From NCBI GenBank assembly GCA_030867875.1, contig JAOWCC010001634.1, forward strand, positions 104,387,321-104,451,320: 64,000 nucleotides of DNA. The letters run 5' to 3'. Of the stretch, positions 39,781 through 52,775 are shown piece after piece (position 1 is the stretch's first letter; each line of letters opens with the position of its first letter). Below the pieces are notes generated by a model, which worked only from the letters and a program-made list of their open reading frames with translations, was not told the origin of the DNA and did not search any database. A program made the position numbers and the translations under genes. This DNA comes from Actinernus sp. WN-2022. Taxonomy: Eukaryota; Cnidaria; Anthozoa; Actiniaria; Actinernidae.

Positions 39781-40190
39781 GTATAGGCGAATCCTTGTTT
39801 ACGTTTTGTCCTCATTAGCATACATCAAACTTCAAGCGACGTACATACAAACAAACAGAGTCCATAAATCGAAAGAGATTGTCACACTTGATAATCACCG
39901 AAAATTTGAGAGTGATATGATAAATATATTTTGAGGAATGAGCATTTAAAAAGCTCAAAATTTACAATGAATGTATGGCTGTCAGCAACTCTTGCCCCCC
40001 AGCCCATTTTATAGTTTTGAAAAGTCAATTTCTCCGTAAATATTTAACATATCAATCTCAAATTTTCGGTGGTTACTCAGTTTAAAATTCTCGTTCAACT
40101 GATATAGTCTGTTTGTTTATAGCTTGAAGTTTAATTTATGCTAATGAGGCAAAAATGTAAACAATGACGTCAGCAAGGATTCGCCTATAC
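39781..40190. mobile_element. 410-bp MITE with about 60-bp inverted ends
   Basis: The left end GTATAGGCGAATCCTTGTTT is mirrored at the right by CAAGGATTCGCCTATAC (40174-40190). The arms share TCATTAGCATA and AAACTTCAAGC further in. The right arm carries about 15 extra bases (ACGTCATTG region). The interior has an inner fold-back, CCGAAAATTTGAGA against TCTCAAATTTTCGG. TA dinucleotides border the core. Confidence 0.75.
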
Positions 40191-40439
40191 AAGTTTGTCT
40201 TTTCTTGAAATCTGCCAAAAGTAAAAACGAGTCAGTCCTAGCTACTCTGAATTTGTAGGGGGACCTGAAACAATCATACGGACTGATAAAAACCAGCATC
40301 CAGCTAACGCATATCTCGATTTGGAATTTAGCGCATTGGTTTTGGAACAACTTTAGAATACCCGGCCACTAAAACTTGGGGAGTCGTAGTTATTGGCTAC
40401 TGGCTACATACAATGTACATACAATAATTGTATGGTCTA

Positions 40440-40625
40440 TATAGAGATGGGTAAATGACTACATGGCTACGTAGCTGAGTACTTGGCTACGTGGCTATGG
40501 GGGTACATGGCTTCATGTACACAAATGTACATGCTTGACTACATGCATGGCTACGACTTGACCGGCGATGTGGATACATGCATGGCTACGTGCTACTTGC
40601 TTGGCTACATGGCTATATGGCTACA
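40440..40625. repeat. degenerate GGCTACATG simple repeat
   Basis: Irregular tandem copies of TGGCTACATGGCTACGTGG and CATGCATGGCTAC. No coding content. Confidence 0.8.
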
Positions 40626-41210
40626 TGTTTCTGTGAATTAATTCAAACCCTTACCCTACAATAAAAAAGCCTGACCGTCAACAATGGGTGTTCACTAATT
40701 TATGGTTCTTTAGGGCTTAAATCACTAAACAACAAAGAAATATAATGCTTCTTAAATGTTTCTGTGAATTAATCCAAACAATTACGCTACATTTAAAAAA
40801 AACCTAACCGTCAGCAGGGTGCTCACTAATTTATGGTTCTTTTGGGCTAATCGTTAAACAACAGAAATATAATGGCATGCTTCTTAAATCTTTTTTTCAA
40901 TTAATCCAAACCCTTACTCTACATTTAAAAAAAACCTAAAGTCAACAATGACTGCTCAGTAGTAACTTACGGTTGTTTAGGGCTAATCACTAAATAACAC
41001 AGAAATATAATACTGCTTAAATGTTCCTGTGAACTGATCCAAACCCTTACTCTACATAAACAAATCCTAACCATAAACAAAGGGTGCTCATGGATTTATG
41101 TTTTTTAGGGCTAATCATAATCACTAAACAACACAGAAATATAATGTTTCTTAAATATTACTGTGAACTAATCCAAATCATACATTAAAAAACCCTAACA
41201 TCACTAAACG
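40626..41210 (+). repeat. 132-bp tandem repeat, about 4.4 copies
   Basis: Units begin at 40626, 40757, 40889, 41022 and 41156 (131-134 bp apart), each with TGTTTCTGTGAATTAATCC, a CTACATTAAAAAAACCTAAC block and ACACAGAAATATAATG. They are about 10-15% diverged. Confidence 0.8.
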
Positions 41211-41400
41211 TACAATGTAAGTTCCCTTTTTAGAATCCTGAAAAAAAATTACCTACATGTAGTTGAAAAACTATTTGAATAAAACATTACCTGAAACATA
41301 AACATCAAATTGACCTACATTGTAGGTTGAATTAATTTTGGTAAGCACTGGGGGACTTGAGCCAGTTACAACGGGTAGGCACTGTGACTAAGTTAATATT

Positions 41401-42559
41401 ATAGGTAAATTCATTGCCTGACGAGGGAATTCCACGTTAAATTTCACGCGAAAAACCGATATCGGTTTTTCAAGTGAAATTTGACGTGGAATTCCCGAGT
41501 CAGGCAATGAATTTTCTTTGAATCCCATTGCATCTAGTGATTTACGAAAATAAATAAAGAATATACTCAATCTGAAAGTTGCTGAAATTCCCGCCACGCG
41601 CCAGGAACCCATTACGCTGTAAACTAACGAGCGAATAGGAATCAAGCGAAAATTAGACTGAGACTCACACGATGTTCAACTATAAAAAGTGCAGTCGTTG
41701 CTCACAAAATTTGGTTTTCAGTAATCAAAACTGGATTGTTATGCACGAAAACACCTGTATTTTATTTAGGTACACTTAATTTCGATCTAATCTTTACCAA
41801 GAAAGCGAAAGTGCATTAACTGGAGACAAAATTGTGAATGTTTGTGAAAGATTTAGAAACCTGACAAACCGAAGAGCTGCAGCACAAGTATATATACGCA
41901 CAAACTTAAGTGTTCCTTACTTTTTAAGCAAATTACAAAATGTTAATGCTCAATTCTCACAATAAATAAACCTGTTTTTGAACTGTTGAATGTTACTTGT
42001 GTTCAGTCCACTCGTTTCCAAAATTTTCCTTGTACCACGATTCTAGTACCGTTCTGTAGCCGTGCTTTTCGTCCTGCTTTTACTGTTTCAGTCATTTAGC
42101 TTCTCTGTGTGACTATTACATCAATTAAATCAGCAAATCCAGGAAGCCCCAGCTTTTTCGTTCAAAATCACACATTTTTGCTGCAGTTGTTTTTGTCGTT
42201 TCCTCGGATGATTAGAGTCGGTTTCTTGTTCAGTCGAGCGCCAAAACATAACATTTCTCGTGAAAAACGGAATAAACGATATCTAATTTTCACGTTCTTT
42301 TACTACTGCTAACTTTGTGAATATCCTGGTTTGTAATTTTAACATGATTTGTGTCTGTTCGCGATAATAAAAATAAACAAAATATTTACGCGCGGTCCTG
42401 TACATCGTTGAATACAGCTTTTCAAGCCGTTGAATACAGCTTTCAAACCATTGAATTCCACAAAATATTAAACGCTCCGTTAGCCAATCAGCGCGCGAGT
42501 TTGAGTCGTGCTATGGGATTCTATAGGTAAATTCATTGCCTGACGAGGGAATTCCACGT

Positions 42560-42622
<63 letters not shown>

Positions 42623-43722
42623 TCAAGTGAAATTTAACGTGGAATTCCCGAGTCGGGCAATGAATTTTCTTTGAATCCCATTGCATCTAGTGATTTACGA
42701 AAATAAATAAAGAATAGTTGCTGAAATTCCCGCCACGCGCCAGGAATCCATTGCGCGGTAAACTAACGAGCGAATAGGAATCAAGCTAAAATTAGACTGA
42801 GCCTCACACGATGTTCAACTAAAAGTGTAGTTGTTGGCTCGTTGCTCATAAAATTTGGTTTTCCGACATCAAAACTGGATTTTTATGCTTGAAAACACCT
42901 GTATTTTATTTAAGTACACTTAATTTCGATCTAATCCTTACCAAGAAAGCGAAAGTGCATTAACTGGAGTCAAAATTGTGAAAGATTTAGAAAACCGGCG
43001 GCCTGTCGAAACCAGTTGTCGATAACTGAAAATCTAAACTGAACCTAGCTGACAAACCGAAGAGCTGCTACACAAGTATACGCATAAACTTGTAAGTATT
43101 AAGCCAGTGTTCCTTACTTTATAAGCAAATTCAGTACCAAATGTTAATGCTCAATTTCTGTCTCACAATAAATAAGCCTGTTTTGAAACTGTTGAATGTT
43201 TAATACTTGTGTTCAGTCCACTCGTTTCCAAAATTTTCCTTGTACCACGATTTTAGTACCGTTCTGTAGCCGTGCTTTTCGTCCTGTTTTTACTGTTTTC
43301 AGTCATTTAGCTTCTCTGTGTGAATATTACATTAATTAAATCAGCAAATCCACGAAGCCCCTGTCCAACTTTTCCGTTCGAAATCACACCTTTTTGCTGC
43401 AATTGTTTTTGTCGATTCCTCGGATTAGCTAGAGTCGCTCTTGTTCAGTTGAGGGCCAAAACATCATTTCTCGCAAAAAAAACGAAATAAAAGATATATA
43501 ATTTTCATGTTCTTTGACTACTGTTAACTTTGTGAATATCCTGGTTTGTAATTTTAACATGATTTGTGTCTCTGTTCGCGATAATAAAATAAACAAAATA
43601 TTTACGCGCGGGCTTCCTGTACATCGTTTAATACAGCTTTTCAAACCGTTGAATTCCACAAAATATTAAACGCTTCGTTAGCCAATCAGCGCGCGATTTT
43701 GAGTCGTGCTATGGGATTCTAT
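41401..43722 (+). repeat. tandem dimer of a 1.1-1.2 kb fold-back-headed repeat
   Basis: Unit 1 is 41401-42522 (1,122 bp) and unit 2 is 42523-43722 (1,200 bp); both end GTGCTATGGGATTCTAT. Each opens with a palindrome in which CATTGCCTGACGAGGGAATT (41412 / 42534) is mirrored about 90-110 bp later by GAATTCCCGAGTC[A/G]GGCAATG. In unit 1 the palindrome axis is CCGATATCGG; in unit 2 it carries an extra about 35-bp loop (GCACGAATCGCGAAGCGATG). The remainder is shared with indels. No protein-coding frame. Confidence 0.85.
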
Positions 43723-44760
43723 ATTATATTGAACCAGTTTGATTTTGTAAATGATCACTGCATGGTTCTTGCTAGCAATAACTTTGGAAAATGTCTGAAG
43801 TGTCCCATTTCTAAAAAAATATTGAATCAATTATAATTTTAAATACCTGTTATTTCCAATCATCAACACTGTAGTACCCAACAAACAGACAAATTGTCTT
43901 CGGAAGAAGTCGTTGATGCACCGTGTTTTTACGAATTCCCTAAGAGCAGGACAAAATAATTCTGAATATCGAAAGGCATGGCAATGAGACTTTGATGCAA
44001 CTTATCCTGTACTCTCATGTTATTTTCCAAGCCTTGAAGTTTAGAGGATGGCATTTTAGGCATTTATATGCACAAATGATAAAGACTCGTATGGTGGAGA
44101 AGCTTGCGGATTCTTGAATAATAATCTAAACCATTACAACATACTTTCAGCTAGTGTTTTTGTGTCTGCACTTGTGTACCTAGACCATTGTGTAATTTGT
44201 CCATAGTCACACTTAGATTAAGTGAGGAACAGATACCTACTGGCATGTTTTATTTTGTACCATATACAATTTTACAACCCAGAAAAAGCTTTCAAGTGTA
44301 CTATTTCGACTGACTTCGATAGTAATGTCTAATGAAAGTAATCATAATTGCGTTCGACGAAGGGGAACGCATCCTAATCTTGCAGTGGACTCCCTGTGGT
44401 CATGTGTGGGCTACTTGTGCTTTCCCAAGCGAAAGAAATAGAAATTTGTATCCGTCTTCATGCAGTCATGTATGTTTGTAATTTTTTGAATAAATTATCT
44501 CGGTCAGGGAACTGATAACTACACAATGCTCAGAGGAAATTAAAACTGCCATGTGAACGTCGGGTAAATGTCTTATTTTCCCAATCCGATGCAATAATGT
44601 TTAAAAAGTTAGCAAGTACGATATATCAAAGTCTGAGGAAAGTGTGTGCTACCTCTGTAGCATTCGACAAAGTGTGATGTCCAAACTATATCAAGTCAAA
44701 CATGGTCTGTCAAAATTTGTGCTGAACTATCCAGTAATGTACCAATCAAGCCGAAACATA
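43723..44760. other. unassigned
   Basis: AT-rich sequence without supported frames or repeats. Confidence 0.4.
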
Positions 44761-44762
44761 AA

Positions 44763-44790
44763 CACCCCCCCCCCCCTCCCCCCAAAAAAA
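44763..44790. repeat. poly-C / poly-A tract
   Basis: A run of about 14 C, T, 6 C and then 7 A. Length may be unreliable in the assembly. Confidence 0.8.
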
Positions 44791-44830
44791 CCCAGCATTT
44801 GATTCGTTTTCGTGCCGAGCTTGTGTCCTG

Positions 44831-46271
44831 TTAAGGTCTCGATAAAGGTTGGACGTGTCATTTCGGAAAAACGCTCTTGCAACGTCGTAATTAAAGCGAC
44901 ATAGTCGTACTATATACCGTTTTAAAGGTCTTGAATTGAAGAAAGTATATATTTAATCCATTACGATCAAAAGTTAAAAGCGTAAATGTTGTATATATTT
45001 CTACGCGAAATGACTCCGTCCGCCAGAAGGAGTTCAGCCCTTCAGGCTTTTAAATTTTTCTTTTCATAATTAGCCCTTTCGAATCCCAGCTAAATTGACT
45101 CAAATACTGTGTCGGGCATTTTTTATATATTGCGTATTACAGATTTTATCCCTTTTCAAAGTTCAAAAAGTAGTTTTTCATCCCATTTTGATACAAACTA
45201 GGTCATAAAACCTGAAAGAAAAAATCTTTCAAAATTCCCCGACACAGTATTTGAGAAACAGCTGTTTTCTACGACTCGTGAAAAATTTAGGAAACTTGAA
45301 AAAAACGCTAAAAGGCTGGATTTCAACAAAGTTCTGTTTTTGGCCGAAAAAAAGAGCCGAGAAACAGCCTGATAAAGGTTTTCGATTCATTTCACGGTTG
45401 ACTAAGAAGTGCCGCCTCCAAGGGTAATCTCATTAACATTAGCCAATCAGAGCGATTCATATTGTGTTCAGTCTCGGCCGATTACAAAGTTCAGTCAGAC
45501 GAGCCGCAGAACAGAGAAAGCTATAAAGTTCACCGATGCTCGATACTTCTACAGAAAAAAGAAGAAACACTCTTTTAGGAGTACAGAAAAATGGCACCAC
45601 AGTAAGCAAACAATTAATATCATGCAGGGAAAACCACTGAAGCGCAGCTCGATCCACACCATGTACACAGTAGACTGTTTGTCATTCTAAAAAAATTCAT
45701 CGCGCTGAAACAAACCGGCAAACCTTAGCTTCCTGTATTGAATTCTCTTTATATTTTTAGCCGATTGAAGATAACAAAACTTTATTGCTTCATTCTTTGT
45801 GGACTTTCAGTCTTCGATGATTCTAATTTCTTGGAACTTGAGTATAATCCCTCCAGCCATTCTTTGTCCTAATTTGAACTTTACACCCGCTTCCAAATTT
45901 ACTCACAAACTAAATTATTACAAACTAAATTGTGTTGTGTTTTTTTCTTCTCCTTTTTTGAATACGGCACCAAGAAATATCTACTTTTACACTTTTGGGC
46001 ATTGCATTATAAACGTAGGAAATCTTTACGAACGAAAATTAGCACAGAAAATAGCGAGAATGAAATAACATGCCCGGTGAATGACAGCAGCTGTCAATCA
46101 TTTTTCGCGCCTTTTTTAGCTGGAAATCAGAAAGTCGCATTTTCAAGGCTTTAAATAATTTCTTTGAGTTTGAGTTTTTTTGTGATGCTAGATTAGGGCT
46201 TTTAGATTTAGAATTTGCGAAAAAACGCATTTTCGAAACTTTTCCATTTTGAACCTTTATCGAGACCTTAA
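44831..46271. mobile_element. TTAA-flanked non-autonomous DNA transposon (1.44 kb)
   Basis: TTAAGGTCTCGATAAAGGTT (44831-44850) is exactly mirrored by AACCTTTATCGAGACCTTAA (46252-46271), so TTAA lies at both ends as a target duplication. Interior fold-back: CTCAAATACTGTGTCGGG (45100-45117) and CCCGACACAGTATTTGAG (45238-45255). A CCAAT word (TAGCCAATCAGAGC, about 45440) sits mid-element. The phrase TTTCAAAATTCCCCGACAC is shared, in inverse, with the element at 23174-24690, suggesting related families. The frames at 45409-45690 and 45799-46154 are not recognisable proteins. Confidence 0.75.
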
Positions 46272-46487
46272 GTCAAAGTTTGGGTAGTCCGCGTTGAGTT
46301 CGTAACAATTCTAATCATGCAGCCATTTTTGCTTTGAACTCAGTATACGGTCGTGTACTAAACCGGTCAGTACTGGTTTACTAGCGGGTAATACGACAAT
46401 TTAGTGGGTAATACGCTGGCCGTATCTGTCCGTTTTTGTGACCTAATATGGTAAAATTACGTCATAGTCGTATAATAATGGTGATTA

Positions 46488-46700
46488 GTATATACCACAC
46501 CAGTGAATATCACTTTTCGCGGCTACTCAAACAGTGAATATGATTTCATATTCACCTCCGAGCAAAGCAGTGATCATTTTCCATTTTGCAGAAAATACAA
46601 TAACTAAAACAATTATTCACCTCAGTGTTGGTGAATATTCACCTCCACTTCGGTGAATAATTAAATATATTCACTTCGCTTGCGAATAATTATTGAATAT
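46488..46700. repeat. interspersed repeat with GTGAATAT fold-backs
   Basis: Starts AGTATATACCACACCAGTGA. The same opening and CTCCGAGC[A/G]AAGCAGTGATCA block recur at 59943-60040. Inside are many GTGAATA / TATTCAC inverted words. Confidence 0.65.
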
Positions 46701-47880
46701 CAAACAAATTGACAGGTTTTGAAGATATTCTTCTATTTTAAGAGCAAGAACCGAAGCCTGAAACCTGGGAGCCAGCACTCACCAAACAAAATGATGGGGA
46801 GAAATTCTGAGCCCGTATTTCATAACAGTATGCGGTTTCTGCATGAGTGTTCTGAGAATGAACATGATAATGGCCGAAAAAGGCACTAAACTTCAATAGT
46901 TGAACGAGGGTTGGATTGAAGTCGAACGAGGGTCGAATTGAAGTTGAATGGAGGTTGAATTGAAGTTGAATAGAGGAGTTGAATTTGGTTACCATCGGTG
47001 TGTGATACGTACCATAGTAGGAAGTGTGATTTCGCTTTACACTCACTAGTGGATTAGTACATGTACTTGATTGAATTGCTGAAGGTGCATGAACCATGGC
47101 TAACTTCAGTGAAATTGTTTTATTTCCATGCAAGATTTCATTGCTATCTTGTTCCTTATCTGAATCATTAAAATACAGGCAACACAATCGTACCTAGGGG
47201 GTGTGTTCTTACAATAGGTGGACTGGGAATTTGATTAACGTGAATTAATTAATCAGATAATGAAATAACGTGAAAACAAAACTTGGCTGGTGTGTTCGTG
47301 TGTCTTTGGGTTCTGTGTGGTCACAATTTCTGGTCAATTTTACCCACCTTTCGTATTTTTATATACGAAAATAAAATTTTCCATATTTGATGATTAAAAT
47401 TTCTAGTCATCCTACAGTGTGTGCACGAAACATAATCCCATTCTAAAACTATAAAGAAGAATAACAGTAACCTGAACTCGTCCTAACTATGTTCAAAAGC
47501 ATCAATCTCTTACAACATATGCACATTTCCACGCTTTCAATGACCAAAGGGACGGACCCATTGTACAGTAGGAATTATCAGTCACTGACTCAGTGCTTCT
47601 TTCGAAGCCGCCAGCCATTGAGACAGTTCCGGTCATCCGCTTCATCTCCCGTCCGCCTTCAAAAGTTTCTCTACAAGACTGCAGCCATGAAAGTCGTCGT
47701 CGTGCTCCTGTCCGTCCACACACTCGAGTTTAAGTACGAAAGGAGCAGCTGTCATTCCTTTTAATTTCTACAAAACCCGTAGTTATATGGAAAGGCAAAC
47801 AGAATATTATTATTATGTTTACAACAGTTTACAACGAAATGACTGAGCGCAGCTGAATGACCGCCCTTTATTTTAGCATA
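46701..47880. other. unassigned
   Basis: No supported gene. 46900-46985 is a degenerate GAACGAGGGT/GTTGAATTGAA short repeat. The longer minus-strand frame 46738-47187 covers that repeat and has no domain. Confidence 0.35.
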
Positions 47881-47889
47881 ATCTATTGA

Positions 47890-48352
47890 ACTAGAACAAT
47901 ATACGAGGCGCGAATGCTTGGAGATACAAGGCATACCGCGCCACCAAGAGATGCTAGGCCGCCAAAAAAAGATTGGAGCATTAATGGATCTCGAAATCAG
48001 CGAAGACGACATATCAGTCAGCCACCGTCTTACGACTAGCAAAACGTACAAGGGCAAGCGGTCGACTTCGGCTATAATAGTCAAGTTCGTCCACCATGAC
48101 GTTAAATAGCAATTCTATCGTAAACGTAAGGAGCTAAAGAATTACACCACTGAAGAGCTAGGCTATCAGGAGGCAAATCATATCTTCATTAATGAAAGTC
48201 TAACAGAATTGAAACCAACAAGGTACTGTTCAGGAAAGAACCAAAGTTATGATTACATTTGGACCTCTAATGGTAAGATTTTCCTTAGGAAAAATCGAGA
48301 GAGTCCCATTGTGTATATTAAGAATGAGGGTGACCTTGTAAAGTTAACGAGA
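47890..48352 (+). pseudogene. LINE ORF1 C-terminal part (L1-ORF1p-like RRM/CTD)
   Basis: The plus strand reads LEIQGIPRHQEMLGRQKKIG, then MDLEISEDDISVSHRLTTSK, then STSAIIVKFVHHDVK before a stop at 48109. After it the same region continues FYRKRKELKNYTTEELGY and IFINESLTEL, ending YIKNEGDLVKLTR at a TAA near 48354. This is the 'GIP...I..HR......I.VKF......R...K.LK....IFINE.LT' pattern of the RNA-binding ORF1 protein of many LINEs. It precedes the endonuclease of the same element in the right order and orientation. Broken by at least one stop. Confidence 0.7.
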
Positions 48353-48479
48353 TAAGTTCTGAATTGTACATGTATATAACATGATTTCTATTTGATTATT
48401 TAACTCAACTGCACTAGATGCGTAGGCCACATTTAGGCCTGAACTCTCTGACAATGTCACTGAATTGAACTTAGTCATT

Positions 48480-51400
48480 TACCATATCTAAATATAACTT
48501 CGCCAGTTTCTAATATCCCCCATTTAACTGGTATTGATATTGATCTCAATATGCCTAATGATCAAAATTTTAAATATTACAGTTCACATGATTTTCATAG
48601 CAATCATGATATAATTGAGTGCTCATCAGATCTAAATACCTTTAAATTGCAATATCAAAAGTTTGGCAGCCAATTATGATAATTTTGTCCATATGTTATC
48701 TGAATTATGTTTCCTTTCTCACTCTCTCAACCAAGCTTGACAAATTCAGGTGGTGTTGGTTTTTATATTAAAAAGGAATCAGAGTTCACTGTTCGGACCG
48801 ACCTAACAACTTGTGTGGGTGGACTTCGAGGCCCTTTGGGTTGAAATTCATGTTGATGGTCAATCTAATATAATCTGTGGGATTGTGTATAGATACTCAA
48901 GTGGTAATTTGGATAATTTCATGGATTATATTAATAAGACAATTGAACAGATCCATACTAACAATAAATATTCCCTGATAATGGGAGATTCAGTTAACGT
49001 AGATCTCCTCAAGGAGTCCGGCCCTTGCTCTGATAATTTTATTGACACTCTTGGCTCTTATTTCTTTCAACCACATATTTTACAACCAACTAGAATCATT
49101 AACCACACTTCAACCTTAATTGATAACATCTTCTGCAACTCAATTGAGCACTTTACCATCAGTGGCAATTTAGTCTATGACCTCACAGATCACTTACCTA
49201 ATTTCATTATATTAAGCAAATTGTCTTCTCTCCCATCTAATATTAAAATTTATAAAAGAGATTATTCTAAATTTAATGAGTCAGCTTTAATCAATGAAGT
49301 ACAGTATGTAGACTGGCAGACAGTATTCACATGCGACACAGATCCATCTAATATATTTGATTCTTTTTATTCTAAAATATCACAAAAAAATTATAAACAT
49401 ATTCCTGTTAAACAGTTATCTAGGAAAGAACTAAAGTTTCATTCAAAACCATGGATTACATCAGCAATTAAGAAGTCCATTCGAGGTAAAAATAATCTGT
49501 ATAAACAATTCTTGAAGACAAAGACCACCCACTATCATTCTAAATTTAAATGCTCTAGAAATAAATTAAATCATCTCCTAAGAGTTAGTAAAAGACAATA
49601 TTATAATAACTATTTTGTTTAAAATATGACTGATAGTAAAAACGTTTGGAAGGGAATCAAGGAAATAATACATGTTAAGCCTCCTGTAAGCCAAATAACT
49701 ATTAAAATTACTGTTAATGATAATATTATTACTGATCCAATGATAATTACTAATGCTTTCAATAAACATTTTGCCAACCTAGGGAAGGACCTAGCATGTT
49801 TGATACCAAATGTTCACAAATCTCCTTTAGATTACCTACCTTCTCCCTCTTGTAATGGTTTATTGTCTTTTTCCCATTACTGCAGATGAAATTGAACTTG
49901 AAATAACTGGTAGGGCTGTTGGTCCTTTTAGTATTCCTGTTAACATTCTTAAAATTGTTAAATCTGTAATAAGCAAACCTTTAGAGACTTTATTTAATTT
50001 ATCATTTTCAACTGGGATAGTCCCAAATAATTTCAAAATGGCAAATGTAATACCAGTATATAAAAAGGGTCCACAGACTAGCCTATGCAATTATCGCCCA
50101 ATCTCCCTCCTTTGTATATTTAATAAACTCCTTGAGAAACTCATGTGTAACAGGTTGATCGACTATCTTGAAAATATGAAAATTCTCTTTGAAAATCAAT
50201 TTGAGTTCAGAGCAGGACATTCAACTGATCATGCAATTCTTAAAATAACTGATAAAATTCAAAGCGCAATTGATGAAAGAGATTTTCCTGTGGAATATTT
50301 TTAGATTTTAGTAAATTAAAGTTTTCGATACTATGAACCATGAGATCCTGCTAGAAAAACTAGAATACTATGGTATAAGAGGTGTCGCTAAAAGCTGGTT
50401 TGCTTCCTATCTTAGTAACCGACAACAAACTGTAACTGTTAACAATGTCACCTCAGCCTCACATGACATTTCTTGTGGTATATCCCAAGGATCAGTCCTT
50501 GGACCAATACTTTCATTGCTGCTCTGATCTTTTTGACTTTCACGTATTTGCTGATGATGCTAACCTATTCTGCAGGCATAAAAATATTGCTGTACTACAA
50601 TCTAACATAAATACTGAGCTAAAAATGTTCATACTTGGCTGTGTGCAAATAAACTCTCACTTAATATAGAAAAATCTAGCTTTGTCATTTTTCATCCCCC
50701 TCAAAGGAAAATAGTATTACATTTTACCCTTTTATTATACAATAAGCAACTACGTCACGATGATTGCATTAAATATCTGGGTGTTTTAATTGATTATAAT
50801 CTCAGCTGGAAACCTCAGATTGAGAGTATTACAAAGAAGTTAAAGAGAGGTGTGGGTGCTCTGTCTAAACCTCCTATTTTGTTAGCTCAAATCTCCTTGT
50901 AAGTCTCTATTATTCGTTAATTTACCCATTCCTAATATAGGGAATAATTGTCTGGGGTAATACTTACCCCACCACACTTCAACCTCTTCATATTATGCAA
51001 AAGAAGACCATGCGCATTATGGCATTCTCGAAATTTGATGAGCACTCAAGCCCACTATTCAAATCATTGAACATTATTAAGTTATTTGACCTTGTTTCCT
51101 TACATATTTCAGTATTTAATATGTTCAACTTTCACAATGGATTATTACCTTCTGCTTTTGACAACTTCTTTACTTATGTAAAGCAAATCAATCATATTAC
51201 TTACCTAGAGCAAGAATCAATTATGATCTTTTCAATATTAGATTCAAAGGACCAAAAATTTGTAACTCAATACATACAAACTTGTCCTCATTAAGAACCT
51301 TTAAACAGAATTTGAAAAAGGAATTTATAAGTAAATATTAGCTTAAGTTATTTTCTTGTGTTTATTTACCGTATTTACCTCCAGGCTTATACTGCATGCT

Positions 51401-51675
51401 TTATACTATGATTTATTTGCTGTTTGGTTTCTCTTACATACATTATAATGTTAGGTTGTGTGTGTGTGTATTTGTGTGTATTTGTGTGCATTGTGTGTGT
51501 CTGTATGACTCCGACCTTGTATTTTATATTTCTTCCTTTAAATCTGGCTTCCTGGTTCCTTAACCCTATATGGTTATTTCAGGAAGCCAGCACCCCCCTT
51601 AGTATTTATATTTCTTCTTATTTATTGTATTAACTTTAGTCATAAGGGTAAATAAAAATTGTTGTTGTTGTATTG
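48480..51675 (+). pseudogene. LINE ORF2: endonuclease and reverse transcriptase, multiply broken
   Basis: The APE-type endonuclease starts in degenerate form near 48500. It is open at 48813-49622, with ICGIVYRYSSGNLDNF, LIMGDSVNVDLL (the conserved GDFN position changed to GDSV), PTRIINHTSTLIDNIF and LTDHLPNF (the terminal SDH, here TDH). After a stop at 49620 a linker follows (NVWKGIKEIIHVK). The RT then runs from 49880: IPVNILKIVKSVISKPL, VIPVYKKG, NYRPISLLCIFNKLLEKLM, FRAGHSTDHAI, ISQGSVLGPI and FADDANLF (about 50551). The thumb (YLGVLIDYNLSWKPQI) and C-terminus run to about 51294, with frame breaks near 49870, 50305, 50525 and 50670. The 3' UTR has a GT-rich tract (51455-51505) and a TTGTTGTTG tail at 51660-51675. 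A CR1/L2-like clade is likely. Confidence 0.88.
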
Positions 51676-51838
51676 CGCAATACAAGTGTGGACTTCCCAC
51701 GGGTTCGCATTGCAAATTAAATACATTTTATTGCGATTTCAGTGTTCGGTACAGCCTAAAGATCATGTCAGCCCATATGTGTTTTGCACTCGGGTATCCC
51801 TTTGAACTTCAAAATAAGGACTACAGAGTTCGTAAACA

Positions 51839-51976
51839 GGGCCCGGTTGTTCGAAGAAAGGTTAAGCGCTAACCCAGGGTTAAATCGCTAACACGGAGTT
51901 AAACTGTATAGACTAGAATTACAGATTTAGCGCTAACCTAGGATTAAAGTTAATCTTGCTTCGAACAACCCGGCCC
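51839..51976. mobile_element. 138-bp fold-back MITE
   Basis: GGCCCGGTTGTTCGAAGAAA at the left is mirrored by TTCGAACAACCCGGCCC at the right. Inner words GCGCTAACCCAGGGTTAA and TTAGCGCTAACCTAGGATTA are near-repeats. No coding content. Confidence 0.8.
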
Positions 51977-51989
51977 TGGCCTAAAAAAC

Positions 51990-52716
51990 ACCAAAGTTAT
52001 TTAATACATAACTATCTTCTCTCTGTTCACTTCTGAGTGGTTTGTTTGATTTGAAACCCCAAAAAGTTTGCATTTTAACAGGAAAAGCTGATTCACTCGC
52101 CTACATTCTTCCGGCTCATCTGTAATTTGAATCTCAACTGAATTTAGATCCGGTTCATTATACTCTTTTTTTTTTACCGGAACTTCTTGTTTAAGTAACT
52201 GAATCCTCTGGTACAAAAGCTTTATGTTGAAAAGCGATGCTTTACTAAATCGATTGATGTAGTGACTAATTTCAAGGAACTTATGCGAGAAGAGGAGTGA
52301 ACCTTACACCAAACAAGAATTTCCACGGATTATGTTATAGAAAATGTTCTGTTGCTATGAAAGGCCAAATATTAAAAGATAATCTTACATTAAATGTTTT
52401 GTCAATGCTCTAATAAAACCTTAATCATATAACCAGTGAAAATACCGTTTTATTAAAACCCAGAATTCAAAAATATGTAAAAAGCAGCTCTGAAAAGCCA
52501 AGTGAATCAAAGTACAAGCTGTTTTACTAACTCATAGTTTGTCATTTGATACTTAGGGCGACGTGTAACTCGCTTGCAGCTCACAGAAAGACAATATTGC
52601 AAATAAACTTACCTTGAGTTGCAGAGCTTTACTGATAGACATTACATAATAAATAAATAATGAAATCAAAACTTTCAAGACGTCTGTCAAAAAGGAATTT
52701 GAAAATATAAATGCAT
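51990..52716. other. unassigned
   Basis: The minus-strand frame 52001-52216 is charged (VPVKKKEYNEPDLNSVEIQI) but has no domain. It could be an exon of the gene hinted at in 52717-53004. Confidence 0.3.
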
Positions 52717-52775
52717 TTATAGATGCGTCATATTGATAAGAATACTCAGTAAAAGATAGTGGTCCACCAACCTTG

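Noticed and set aside
40626..41210. CRISPR-like array
   Set aside because: Regular spacing, but the whole 132-bp unit is repeated, with no unique spacers; eukaryotic minisatellite.
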